The translations under genes were made by a program, and so were the position numbers. 64,000 nt of DNA from Oegoconia quadripuncta (Eukaryota; Arthropoda; Insecta; Lepidoptera; Autostichidae): contig OX438743.1 in assembly GCA_949316235.1 (NCBI GenBank), positions 40,703,242 through 40,767,241 of the forward strand. The letters run 5' to 3'. The notes below the pieces were generated by a model that ran no database searches, was not told the origin of the DNA, and was given only the letters and a program-made list of their open reading frames with translations. This document shows positions 33,001-48,000 of this stretch, in pieces (the first letter of the stretch is position 1; every line of letters starts with the position of its first letter).

Positions 33001-36000
33001 AATGACACAAAGCTTTATTCGAGATGGCCTTGAAAAAAAAAAACACAAAAGTGGACTACATCTATTTCACTTACCTAATATGCCCTATTTTTTCCTTGCA
33101 GTAAAAAAAGTCATCCGGTATATTATGCTTATGGACCGGGGTCGTTCAAACTTCATTGGTGTAAAAAAGGGGAGTTTGGAACCAATGGAAACTTAGTCAC
33201 GCACCTTAGTTCGCGAACTGTCGTATCAAATGTTGATTTGTATTGTAAAAAATGTAACATTGATCACAGAAAAGTGACCAAAAAACAGCGAGTATCTTAT
33301 AAATATAATAAACATAATGTATTACTCTCGTAAAACATATATGTTTAATCATTTTTCAGATACTTTTATGTGACCGATTTATAGGTTGTGAGTACAGACT
33401 AAAAAAACTTTGGTTGTGCGCGATGGTTTTGCTCATTTATTTTCAGCAATTCTATTAGTTCTCGATGATTCCAAGAGATGGTGCTGTTTTATCTACTAAG
33501 AAAAGCGCGAAAAAGATTTGTCTATAGCGTATAAATCAATGAGCAAAACAGATATTTTGGTACGCACCCATTAATAGTGAAATGTTCACCAACCCAAGAG
33601 TAACAGAGGAGTGATAGTTAAATAATAATCCATGTCTTCAAAAAGCTTTCTTCACGTACAATAGCAAAGGCAAATCGAAAAACAACAACCTTCTTGACTT
33701 TAGCTTTGACCTTACCTGTGCGCGAGGTCCTTGGGGACGGCGAGTGGCAGGAACTTTGGCTTCTGGGAGATGGAGTCGATGAACGGCAAAGAGACCACCT
33801 TCGCGTCGTACGTCACTGCAACGCAACAAGGAAGGCGTTCAAAACCACAATAATAACCACAAAGCACTGAACAAAAGACATGAAGAGTACCTTGCATCTT
33901 TTGAAAAATGTTCGAAAGTAACCATGGTTGTAGTAGATTTTGAAAAAAAATATGTAGGTAGTCAGGAAAATGATAATATTCACGGAAATTTCGTGTCATT
34001 CTGTCCTCTTCCAGGTAAGGAACAAAAGCCTCTAAGGCCCGTATTACAGAATGTTACTCAAGCAGAAATCTACGCTTGAGGACATTTGAAAAGGGACAGC
34101 GTTATGTAACTTGTAAAGAGGCATTTCTTTCTAACTATGTTCGAACGCAGATCTACGCTTGAGCAACATTCTAAAATACGGACTTAAGAGTTTTTTTAAA
34201 TGTATTTTAATATATTCCAGAGCTCGGAATGAAGGAAAGACGTTGGAGTAGACAGTGGGGGCTGTTGATGATATATTTTTAAGATTAATAATACTTTATA
34301 ACAATACGGGTGTGATTAGTCATAAAAAAACACTACTTACAAAAGTTATTTTCCTCACATAATTATTTACAATAACACACAAGGCTCTATAAGACATCTA
34401 AGATTACATTGTTGGTCAGGCGTTATAGAGTAATTAGTGTTGCTTAATTAGATACATACATCCAAACTTGCTCTGGGTGCGACAGAGAATCAGTGTTGAG
34501 CATTTATAAGCTCAGAACAAAGCTGAGTCGTTTCCCATTCGCTGCTAATGCTGCTGAGTGTTCTATTACATTAGTAGAGGTGGTGAATAAACAGTTTCTT
34601 TCTTCAAATTTTGGTATTTAGGAGTAGGTTTAGACTCAAGTATGTAATGGTAATGATCAACTGCTTGCCTGGTGAACCCGGATAACCACACGGGTTCACA
34701 GAAAGCACAGACAAGATTCAGGAGGTCTCCGATAGGGAAAAGCACCAAAGCACAGTTACTTTTCGACACAGCGCTCACGGTGGTCGTAAGATCTCTGCTC
34801 CACTATCAGAGGGGCGCACAGTACATAAAAGAACAGGAAATGGGCAAGTTACAAGACAAATAACTTGCATCTAAATATGCTAAACATATCGCATTCAAAT
34901 ATTGCGTGTGACAACGTCTAGTTAGCAAATTGTGTAAAACAGTCTCAAAAAAGATTTAATACGTTTGAAGACGTCCGCTGGACCATTGGTGCTCACTCTA
35001 CGTGGACTGTCCGCTCCTGCCTTCACTCTGTATTTCTTACGACGACTCAGCAAACCCCACGATGATTCGAAGTCTTCATAAATAAGTCATCATTTTAAAT
35101 TCTTCCACTGGCTGAATAGGAGTATCGTGGATGCCATAAAAGACGGCTAAGCCGTCACCATAATAGGCTGCAGCGTCATTGGTGTAAACCTTATAAAAAC
35201 CCGCCTGCCCAGCGGTAAAGTTACATTTTCAGGCAGATCCCACCTCAGCAATCCTCCCACTGTATCTCCTATAAGCCAGGAGCAACAGTGGTACTTTGCA
35301 CGGCGCCTACTGAAGGTAGACGGTACCCTACGTGACTCTATTGCTACTTTTGATAAAGAATTTAAGGGTAAAAATGATGGTGAGTGGCAGTTAGATCGAT
35401 ATGCTTCGGCCAATAAATGAACTGGCCTAGCGGATTAATCCGTGTGCTTGCCAGCGACGGCACGTCAAGCGTAACACGGCCAGTAAAACATGAGCTCCTA
35501 GCACGGACATGCAACGAGCGCACGGACTAAAAGTTGAAGCGTTACGTCGTAAATTTTAAGTAATTACCTTTTAGTTAAGACGGCGTTTTCGCAATTTCTG
35601 TCATTTTTCTTCGAAAATTCTACATGTACAGAAAAAAAAACTGGCTGATATGATGATAATGATTAAAAAATTGTCGCGATCGAGCTGTAGTTATGATAAA
35701 TGTATTTTTTTAATTGATTTTACTAATTACAGATATGCGACCGTCGGTAGTCGCTATATCTTTAAAAATAAAATACCGAAATTGTCGAACATTTACTATG
35801 GCTACATTCAAGTAATCAGAAGATATAGAATACTATTTTGGTATCGGGTATGACGAAAATTGTAATGTTGCCAGCCCCAATGAAACCCCCCTTGAATAGA
35901 AATTATCTACTTTCTCAAGACGTTCTTAAAAACAATTTGACAATAAAACAAGCGAGGTCTCACCTGGCCACTGCATCACCTTGTCATCGTATGCGGTCGT

Positions 36001-39000
36001 ACAAGACTCTGACAGCGGATGGAACACGTACTCCCAACCTTTGGTGTTGTATCGCCAACCCTTCGAGTTGAGTATTAGGGTACGCTCAGTGGCGTACGCG
36101 AAGATCAGACAGTACGCTATGTGGTGGAGCTGGCACCCAAACCCGCATCCCTGCAAAGACATACGGAACCAGTTAACAAAACATTATAGCTGTAAATTAA
36201 TAATTGAACGCCAAAAATTGTTGACTCGTTGGTGTAAATATCAAAATCGCTATATGTATGCCTATAATATATGAGGATTTCCCTCAGTTCCTCATAGATC
36301 CCATCATCAGAACAGGATTATTAGAACACGGGACCACCCTGGAAGTATATCCTGTTAAATGAAAAAAGAATTTTTCGAATCGGTTTATAAATGACTGAGT
36401 TCTGAGGTAATGAACATAAATAAAAATATTTTAAAAATCAAGAAAAATAATACAAACGAATTGATAACCTTCCCAGGCACGCCATGAGTTTTAAAATTGA
36501 ATTAAATTACTTATGTGCATGTATCCGACTGCTCTTAAAACAGTGAATGAAAACATCGTGAGGAAACCTGCATAAATAAAATAAATATACAATATACACA
36601 CAGCGTCATCTAGGTCCACAGTAAGCATCGAGGCTTGTGTTATGGATATCAGATAATTGATAAACTACACAAATTCATTTAATTTTTTTGTAAATAAATA
36701 CATATACTATATAACTAGCTTTCCTCCCGCGACTTCGTCCGCGTGGAAGATTTTATCAAAATACAAACAACAAACTTTTTATCCCCTTGGGGGTAGAATT
36801 TATCAAAATCCTTTCTTAGCGGATGCCTACGTCATAACATCTACCTGCATGCCAAATTTCAGCCCGATCCGTCCAGTGGTTTGGGCTGGGCGTTGATAGA
36901 TCACTATGTCAGTCACCTTTGAGTTATATATATTATTTAATATAATTGAAATGGATGCCTGAGAAATAAATATCAAAGGCATGTGAAGTCCCCAACCCAC
37001 ATTAGGCCAGCGTGGTGGACTATGGCCCATACTCCCTCATATACAAGGGAAGGCCTATATCCCTGCAGTAAGAAGTTCAGGGGCTGATGATGATAACCTC
37101 CTCCTTTTTGAAGTCGTTTAAAAACTTGTAAGAAGATCTTAATGTAAGAACTTTGAATTCCGCCTGGAGTTGTTCATATGGCAAGCGTTTACGAGTATAC
37201 TTAAAATGCATACATCGAAGATACTATTTCTATACCACATACCGTAATCGACCACTTATAAAAATATAAGCGTTATTTCGCATTTTTTATTTGTACCCCC
37301 TCCCGTGTAACATTTCTTACCTCCAGTAGGGTTGACTAGAAGACATCTCTTTAGAGATAAGCTCACGTTTGTACATATTTTTTTCACTGTAATCTGTTTG
37401 TATTTCTTGTGCAATAAAGAACAAAATAAGGAGTTTATAGCGGGAGACCCTGTCCTCTCTAAAATAATAATTGTAAGGAGAGAAAAACTTGCGTGTTGAA
37501 CATGGGAGTTCTTATAACCGCAACCAAAAGAAAAGAGCAAGGTGTAATCGAAGTTAGAACAGTTAGATTCCGATTTAGTGGATTGGAATTTACTATTACT
37601 AGACTAGGACTATTTCCATCCTAAATACCGAGACTAATTCGGCATACATTGCTAGAAAGCTTGGTTCAGTTAATTTAAACATCCTTACCTCAACCAGCAA
37701 TGTATGCCGCATTAGTCTCTACATTTCGGATGGTGTATAAGCGCTTCCTAACTTCCGATTACCTAGTTAGAGTGTTCCTAATTGGATTCCCTAAAAATAA
37801 GATAGTGTAAAAAACGTTTCACAGCATTTTTTTTTTTTTTTTTATATATGAGAGGGCGGCAAACGAGCATGCGGGTCACCTGATGGAAAGCAATCACCGC
37901 CGCCCATGGGCACCCGCAACACCAAAAGGGTCACAGATGCGTTGCCGGCCTTTGAGGAAGGTGTCCACCCCAGAATAAGTAGGGCAGCCTGAGCGATGAG
38001 GGATTCTCCAGCAGTGCTGGTACCCTCCTGGAGTACTAACTCTTTAAATAGCGCTACCATTCTGGAGAGAGACTGGAAGGTGGGCCTCCGGCGCCCTCGC
38101 TCACCGGACGAAGCGCAGTGGCAAAATGCCACTACTCAGACGTCGAGTAGTGTACTGCGAGAGGGTGGTACTTCCCCGGTCGAGCCGGCCCATTCATGCT
38201 GCAAGCTAATAGCTTACAGCGTGGCTCTACCACTACAAAATCAAAAACAGCTATCAGTTACGTATAGTTCCGCTTCATAGAATCAATAAATAAGCAATTA
38301 CGAAACACGTGTGACACGCGAGCTTTCTGGCACAACAAACGGTATCAATTATACAAGTATCAATTATCTGTCAGTCAGTATGTCCAAGCTACTACCGCTT
38401 CGGAAAGGGAAACCATCTGTTGTAAAAGAAGCGACCCAAGAAATCAACAGGATCATTGTTGTCCTTTTCTTTATATAAAAAGTATATACAGCTAATACAA
38501 TTTTATAATTTTTGGGATCTGGTTGAAGTACACCAAGCGTGTTTGTCATTCAGGTAGTCACAAATTTTGTAATAACCTATACTGGTGTCGATTCGGATGT
38601 AAATTAGGAAATTATTTGTGCTAACCCACTTAATTACTGGTATTGAATTCCGTGATGATAGGTTTGCCTGGAAGAGATTAGGCCGTCTAATTTGTAGTTT
38701 CTATAAGATATTTAAATGTACCTTCCTTATTTAACAATAAAGCGTATTTGATTGATTGATGTTCTTACAATACCCGAACACTAATGTTTGGCATATCTCT
38801 GACCACCTCATGTGCGATAAAATCGCGACATTATGTATGTTAATATCGAAACTACGTCGCATAATGTACAAAATAACAATAAATCTCTTATAATAACAAT
38901 AATACCGGATGAGTTTTTTTTACCGCAAGAAAAAAAATAGGGCACATTAGTTAAGTGAAAAAATTGGCATAGGTAGTTTTTTTTTTCAAAACCATTATCG

Positions 39001-42000
39001 ACCAACTTTATTAACACGTAAAATTTATACAGGAGATAACATAGAAATCTACATAATATACAATCTACAAACACCCTAAAAGCATTAGCCTTATTCCTGG
39101 GACATTCAGGTAAAAAATAGACGCGATGGTGTCGATTCGGATGTACACCAATTAAACTAAAACCAGTTTTAAAGTAGTACTGCCTCTTTCTCCCTGGAAC
39201 AGTACGATGCGACGGCACCACTCCAAAACTGGTTTTAGTTTCGTTGGTGTACATCCGAATCGACACCGATATGTTTCAAATTATGACTTCTATTACCCCG
39301 AGACGAATAGCAAATATTGTCCATTATTGAAGCAAAACACAAGGGTTTCTAGGACACATCAATCATTGATTGCTTTGGTAGCACGCGATAGAATCGATAT
39401 CACTGGCTATTAATTCTACCTGTACTGACAACGGGCAGGAACCAACATAGTGGAAAAAGTACAGCTGTTATGGTATAGTCTGAAACAGAGTAATCTATAC
39501 AGGACTGCATAATAGAAATAAGTTTTCTCAGGAAATCACCGACGATTTTGGATATTTTTATAAATACTTGCAGCAATTTGCTGTTTATGTTAGCCGACTT
39601 CACAAAGTTAGTAAATCCTTCAAAGGGCAATGTATACGCCTACGCTTTTATAATAAGGTTCCAGTAGACATTCAAAATTTGCCTTTAAAAAAATTTAAAG
39701 CAATCATAAAGCAGAAATTATTAGCCAAATTAGAATCACTGACTATTTGAATGATAAGCAAGCATGGACATAGCTGTCTTATTATTATTATTCATATAAT
39801 TATCAAATCACAAATTGTAACCCATAATCTGTTTAAAAGAGCAACCCTAGAGTTTCTTGCTCGTTCTTTTATGGGGAGTCGGCTTTGTGAATGAGCAGTT
39901 TTAAATATAATATTAATATTAAATTAAATTAAATTAAATAAAACTTTATTTCAGACTTAGTCCATATTTTCGTTAGTGTTAGTAACATATTAATAGTGAC
40001 CTTTTCAGGTGATAATTTTATCCTATGAAATAAAATATTTTGATTTGATTACTGAGTACAACAATGGTGGGCTACCTTTCCGCATTTAGACTCCTATTCG
40101 GTCCATTATGTACCAAAAGTGTACTATTGAAAAATATACATCATTTCCTGAGAAAATTTAGATTGTATTATGCCGGGTTGTATATATGTTAATCTGTTTC
40201 AGACTGTACGACTGCATGCGTTTGACGTCCTAAATGTCCTTCTACGGGAGTCAGGTTACAGACCGGCAAACTACCACCCTTTTTTTTAATGCACAACGGG
40301 TTGGTACTTGACCTCAATCACACCTGATGTTAAGTGAAGATGATGTAGAAGGTGGAAGCGTACTAACCCAGAAACCCCAACACATTTGGAGGACTGGCTA
40401 TCTCTGACAACCGGAACACAACAATGCTATTAACATTGCTGCTTGGCGGTAGATTTAGATAAGATGGTGGTAGCTAGCCAGGCGGACATTTAAAATGCCC
40501 TACCACCAACCAAATCGGGTACTCACCAGGCGGCCCACCCACCACCAGAGCGGCGTCACCAGTTAATGGGAATTTCACGAATTCAAATTCACCCTGTAGA
40601 CTTGCACGTTTCAACTGCTGTCAATTTCTGTATATTCCGAGAGGTGAATCGTGGATGTTATTTCAAGCATTAACTAGTTTGGAACACCCAACCGCTTATA
40701 CAGCCTTAGTCGGTAATGAGGTAGTAAGCCGAAAGGGGAGTATTAGGTATCGCAAACAAAAGACGTTTCCACGGGTAAAACATGGTAATGTAGCTTTTGG
40801 ACATTTAGAGGTCGTCACCTACATAATATGTAAGTTTGTAAAATAAATAGTCTATGCAACTTCATTCGTCCAAATAAGGCCGTTGCTCTCCTTCGACCTC
40901 AATTCATTGCTCTTCTTCGACTTATAAAAAGGACAAAGAAACAAAACAAATGCATTTTTCATTTACGTCCCATTGTATAGAACGTGGAAATAAAGACTTT
41001 TGCATTGTATATAGAAAAAATATTACATGTTAGTACTTGTTTAGATAAAAGGTTGAACTCCCAAATAAAAAAATATTTGATAATAATATACCTACACGTA
41101 TATTTTATTAGCTGTACCGAACAAGTACGGAATAATCAGTCATACATGACAGTTTGCAGTGTTCTATCATTTGGTACGAAGCAACTAAGTAAGTGTTAAA
41201 CATGTAACCCGATTGAATCGAACCCGTGACCTGCTTATCTCTAACCGGATGTTAACATAGAATAAGACAGAAAACATTTACTCATAGAACAATACACACT
41301 TCAACAGCCTTTCGTTTCCACTGATCCTGTGGGTTTCTTGCGCCGCTTCTTTTCCCACAGATGATTTCCTTTTCCGAAGCGGTGGTAGCTTGGACATACT
41401 GACTGACCGAAAAATGCTTAAGCCCTATTTTTATTTCCAATAGATTTAAATTGACATTCAACACATGATATCATGTATCTTACGTTGAAATAAATGCTTG
41501 AAGTTTGACTGCTTGGGCAAAGCTTTCTCTCACTAGGGGAGAACAGTAAAGCCACCAGGCGAGCCTGGTAACACTAGTCAGTATTGGTGGTCAGCCACCT
41601 ATCAGACTTTCAATTGAAACCAACCAAGACCGCATGTTTAATGTTCCCTCGGAAGCAAGAAAACGCTGGTACCTTCGTAAATCCAAAAGGAATAGCAAAT
41701 GAGACTACTGTGTGATTGATGCTTCAAAAATAAAACCACATCAATGGAGGCCATTTTGAAGCATTAACTATATGACTAATAAAAACGATTATTATTAAAT
41801 TTATGGTAATTGTTTCAATCAATAATTCCTAATGTTCAGCACATTTTGCCTAGAGCTATAGCGATAAGTGGGGTCTGTTGCAAAACAGGCGATAGCGCGA
41901 TTAATCAGGGGCGCCTCGACCACAGTGACCGCAAAACGTGCAGTAATGTAACGTACAAAATGCAAAAGATACGTAGAAAGTGATTTACGAAATCACCGTA

Positions 42001-45000
42001 ACCCACAAAACAGCTTCGAAACGGCCGAACCGATTTCCATTAAACATGACCGAGAACGATCTCACAGGACGTTTTTTTTTATGCACGACGGGTTCGTATT
42101 GACACACCTGATGTTAAGTGAAGATGAGATCGAAGCTGGAAGCGTACTGACCCGGTAACCTCAACACATTTGGGGGACTGGCTATCTCTTATCTCTGACA
42201 ACCGGAACACAACAATGCTATTAACATTGCGGCAAATTTAGATAAGATGGTGGTAGCTAGCCAGGCGGACATTTAAAATGCCCTACCACCCAAATCTTTA
42301 ACAACAACGTAATCTTTCGAAAAAAACTTAGGCTATAATGCCACACACAGACTAAGGTTTACCTATACAGGGTGAATTTAAATTCGTGTAATTCCCATTA
42401 ACTGGTGACGCCACTCTTGATTACGAACACTTTTGCCCATGAAACCATAGTCGAATTCGATCAAAAAAATTTCGATTATCCATACAAAGTAAGCCATTGT
42501 GAAACTACCTTTAGCATGGAAGTCTAACAATTATCGGCTGGTGACTCCAGTCCTGATTACGTACCACTTTCCACTAGGAACCATAGCCGAATGCTGCTGA
42601 AAATTGTTGTATTTTAATACGAAAAGTGGTTGCTGAATAGTTTACTTACTGTGGTTATTTTACTAACCGAAATTTTTTTGATCGAATTCGGCCATTCCTA
42701 GTGGAAAATTGTTCGTAATCAGGAGTGGCGTCACTAGTAAACAGGAATTACACGAATTAAATTTCACCCTGTATATTTCAAACGGGTGTTGTGTCCAAAT
42801 TTTTATATCAATGTAGATTGACTTGTTTGTTACAATTTAAAAGTTTACAGCATATAAATATTGTCGATAATCTTTCTAAAAGTTTAAAATAAAACAAATA
42901 GATGAACAAATTGATATTGTAGACCAGAGATGGCGACCTTTTTAGACTAATGTGCCATTATTTCTAAAAAAAAATTAATGAGGCCATAGACGTGCTATCA
43001 AATAATTTTGACTTAATTGGTATATACACCATCAACTCCAAACTCTTCACTTATGACAAACTAAATTAATATTGCACTAACACTATCTATCTATATTCGT
43101 TCGGCGGCGTTCCCAAAATATTGGGTCTTTACCTATGAAATTGGAGTTATTTTTCTTCGTTAATCATATGTACCTATTCCTGCGATTTTCAAAGCTATAT
43201 CCAAATTTATTTATTTGGAAAATGGAATATTATTTCAAGTTTTCACATGAAATATTTTTTTATTTCTGGCCTAAATCATAATAAAACAAAATTGAACAGA
43301 GCTCTTTTCATGTGCTTCCCATAATCATTTCTTAGATTCGCTGAATCTTTTATAAAGCGGTTACTTTTAAAAATTAACGCTGCCTATACTTAACTTAATG
43401 TTATCCGATAATACACACAAAGTTTAGCTAAATTTGGATATGCCGTTCCCAAAAAAAAAAAAAAAAAATGTTTGTATGGAGAAAACAGCCTTAATGAAAT
43501 TCTTCATACAAAACGCGAATTTCGTAGGTAAGGACCTAATATTTTGTCATTGGTTCGCCATCCCAGTTCTAGACGATTCACACATTGCACCGTACACCGC
43601 CACCCGAGCGTGATCGATCTCCGTCCCTCATTCAAGGCCGCGCAATGTATACCTTGGAATACAATAACAGTGCATAGCACTGTATTATTATTCCCTAAAA
43701 CTGTCAAACATTAGTATGGATTATTTCAACAACTAAATAATTGAATCATTCAGAGATGACTCAGTCTTTTATTTGTTTTACAATCCTCGTAGGTGCAGCT
43801 CTAAGCGTATTTGTAACGCGCACACTTGAAGTTCGCACATGAGGCGAAGTTACCTCGACTTAACCGCCTCCGATAGCTCAATGTAAACAACATTGGGTTT
43901 CCGGTGGTCGCGGGTTCGATCCCCAGCGGGGTACATGTTTAAGTACTCGGTTTGGTTGGTGGTAGGGCATTTTAAATGTCCGCATGGCTAGCTACCACCA
44001 TCTTATCTAAATCTGCCGCCAAGCAGCAAAGTTATAGCATTGTTCCATTCCTGTTGTCAGAGATAAGATAGTCAGTCCCCCAGATAAGATGGGGTTTCCG
44101 GGTCAGCACGCTACCAACTTCGACCTCATCTTCACTTAACATCAGGTGTGATTGAGGTCAAGTTAACCCGTCGCGCATAAAAAAAAAACTAGAATGTTCA
44201 AATGAGAATTATCAAATGTCAGGAATTTGTAAACACAAATTACAATTACAAGGGAATATTGTGAATCTGAAAATACGAACATTAATGAAACTTGTGGGTA
44301 TATAGAGTAGTAGTTTGTATATCGGTGGAGTTTTCAGATATCTAAATGACCTTTGAAAGAATGAGAAGTATGAAACCGTAGTGCATAAAAAAAAATGTCT
44401 GGTGTGGTCAATTTTAAGATGGGTGACCACTAGGGATTTTTTGTTAAATAGACTATCCCGGTTGTTTTTTAATTGAAAGCAATCGTTAAACCAAGTGAGA
44501 GGTGTAAAAACACGGAATTTAAGATGATCAATGTTAGATACAAATCTATCAATCCACAATGAGTACGCCTGGTCGTTTGTGACCCATTCCGCCTACTACT
44601 GGCTATCGGAACAAAACAATTTAGACATTGTTTAACTTTGGTAATCGAAAGCGAACAGTGAATATGGCCACGACACAGAATATCTAATAGTACTAGCGGC
44701 CACGAGTGCTTCATCACAATCACTTGTATATGTGAATATAAATACCTATACAACGTAGTGTTACTGATGTCATATGCTCTGTGGCCCGGTGACTGTAAAG
44801 GCGCTAAGGAAATATTCTTATCACGATAATGTAAACACATACCATAACACCTAGGTGGCCACCTGCTTTACGACACACTTCATTAATATTATAGCCATAG
44901 ACTCAAGGTTGCCTAGAAATATTTGAAAGGTTTCGTAACTCATTTTGGATATCGAAACCACTTGTTTGTCTGTGTCTGTCGGTGTGTCAAAGCCTGTTTT

Positions 45001-48000
45001 TCCCAGAAACGGCTGGAGGTATCAAGTTAAATGGAATAGGTACTACTAGGGCCTCATGCTGTAAAAAAGTTTGTAGTGTAATACAATAAAAAGTGACTTT
45101 GACGACCTGTTTGGTGTAGTGGTGGTTAGAAACTCTGCTGCTATACCAAAAGGTCGCGGGTTCGTATCCCGCTAGGGGCATACGTTTGTATGATGAATAC
45201 AGACATGTGTTCCCGAGTTATGGATGTTTTTCAATTATATATGTATTTATTTACAACAAAAATGTATTTGTGTAGTTTATCAACCATCTGGTATCCATAA
45301 TACAAGCCTAGTTGCTTAGTGTGGAGCTGGATGGCGTTGTGTGTATGTGCAAAGATATTTATTTATTTTATTTATTTATTATTACTTATTTTCATACTAA
45401 AAGTTCCACTAGCAGAGTACTTTATCTCTATCTAGTATATCAAAAACACAGTACTTTAACTTAACCGTAAGTATAAGTTTGTCGCCTAATAATTCCACGA
45501 GGACTTTGACGTTTTCGGATTACTTTACTTTGTTTTTTTTTTTAGTTTATTTATCCATAGAACATTATGTGAACAATCTTCACTATAAGACGCCTACGAA
45601 AACCTATAAAGGTTTGTGTGTAGTGCGAATGAGGTCACTGACCCGCCGCGTTATTAATTTTTACAAAAGGTGTGTAACGTAACTTAAATATCTAGGGATA
45701 CATAAAATAATGTGCGACAGCAAGTAGACATGTGTGTCTCTCTATGGAAATAAAATTTCTTCTTCAATTGTATAGAATTAATACTTCTTTTTATAATCCC
45801 GTAGTCAGAATGTGCCGCTTGTACAATGAAACTGAGGCTGAGTGTTCTTCCTTGGACATTTTTGTACACGATTTACTTACGTTTAGAAAACAAACAAAGC
45901 TGATATTTTGTAATTAAGTTTGGTTATGTTTATTTTGTAACTCAACTTTAGAATTATTAATTACTTCTTTCTTACTTCATCACCGATAATGAATGTCTGT
46001 TACACTGCTAGCATGATATTAATATTTCATTCTGTGCATACATACAGAGTTAGTCTAGTTTTATAGTTCTATGTATACCTATTCGGTCTTGTTATACTGC
46101 AACTTGTTCTGTATGCCCAATAATTAAATATACACCAGCATACTTTATCATATAAATACTACAATGTGTCGACGCCGTCGCGTCGCTCCCAACCAATCAC
46201 GATGCAGAGAAATCTTGCGGACCAATGAGATGGCCCCACGCATCGCGACCGGTCTCGGACCCGCGCCATTACATTACTACTCGCCCTTCGGTGTAACGCA
46301 TCAATTTCCAAATATAAATCCAAATGTAATATAATTAGAAAGTGGAATTAAATAATTTTAATTTAACTCTTTCTTTCTTAGTTCGCATCGCAAACACAAT
46401 GTACGTGTGTGTGTCCTATGGGAGTTTATATGTACGTGAGACAGCGGTGGCTAAAAAGCAGCACTGTACAGTGAACTCTGAGGAGGACCTGTCAGAAAAA
46501 TTCAAAGTCCATCTCCAATTGCCATAAGTCAGAACTGCTTCTGTATATAAAGTTGTCTTGTGCAAATCCCAACTAATATTGTATGCGAAATTTTGTTTGC
46601 ATGTATGTAAGTTTGTTACCTCTTCACGCTTAAACGGCTGGACGGATTTGGATGAAATTTGGTTGTTAGACAGATTATAACCTGGATTAACATATAACCT
46701 TTTTTTTGCTGGACCGATTTTGATGAAATGGTGCAAGCGAACAAAGTCACGGGTAATGGCTAGTGTGGCAATATTTTTTAAACTACCTTGTTAAGGTTGC
46801 AGACCAGCTTCCTGGCGTCGCGGCAGTTGTGTGGATGTTGGATATATTTGAGCCGGCGCTGCACCAGATCGCTCACGTTAGCTGCCTCCTGACGGCGCCA
46901 CTCCGCCCACCCGTCAAAATCGGACAACTTCTTCTGGTCCGATAGCAGCGACCTGGACAGAATACATTTTTCTCAAAAATACAATGAAATCCAGCCGCTG
47001 TGAGAAGACAAAAAGTATCCTAAATAGCTAATTTGAAGGCTACAGAAATATATTATTTTTGGTAGGGCATTTTTAAATGGCCGCTTGGCTAACTACCATC
47101 ATCTTATTTGTGTTTGTTGAATTGTTTGAGATTCTAAATCTTATCTAAATCTGCCGCCAAGCAGCAAAGTTAATAGCATTGTTGTGTTGCGGTTGTCAGA
47201 GATAAGATAGCAAGTCCCCCAAACAAGTTGGGTTTCCGGGTCAGCGCGCTTCCAACTTCGGCCTGATCTTCACTTAACATCAGGTGTGTATGAAGTCAAG
47301 TGCTAACCCGTTCTGCACAAAAACAAACGAGTGATTTTTTGAACTAGGAAACAATAAAACAACATATGAAACTAAGTATGAAATGCGATTACGTACCATA
47401 TTATGTATTAGCATACTTTTTTTTTTCAAAACATTAAAAAAAAAAAAATTAAACTACCTATGTCAATAACTTCTATTTCACTTAACTATACAGAAATGCA
47501 CACGTGACAGGGGGTGAACCTATCTACTACACCAACCGGTCGTCCGTTGTACACCAACTATGATTCCTCTATATTTGAAAACTATATTTTTAAAATGTAC
47601 TTGCAATATGTTATATAGTTATTACTGTGTGTACTATCGTAAATTGTGGCAGCGATAAGAATCGAATGAAATTGTGCCCCATATTTTATATCTACCAAGC
47701 GTTTCAACGGTGTGTCGGGTGTTATACTATACTGTTGAAAATTATACGTTTTATGATGTATTATAAAACCATAGGGCGGTCTTATCGATGTTACATAATG
47801 AATTATTAATTTTTATTAATGAATAATAACCACGTGCTGAGTGGTTTCGGTACTCAAATAGAATAGAACCAACCCGACTCTTCCCGTGGGCGGCGTAATA
47901 GGCGACTAAGGGACATTCCACCAAAAAACAGCTATAGATTTGCACGTTTCAACGGCGATGGACTCACCCTCCAGTCACGTGTGCAAGTCTGTATATTTCG

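Noticed and set aside
43866..43930. tRNA gene
   Set aside because: Box A and box B are present, but there is no closed acceptor stem, and the same head is fused to a repeated body elsewhere; it is a SINE head. The same holds for heads at 5668, 8204, 9253, 45101, 53030 and 56721.
44212..44559. 115-codon gene on the minus strand
   Set aside because: It overlaps the flank of a composite repeat and only shows weak similarity to another repeat-adjacent trace.
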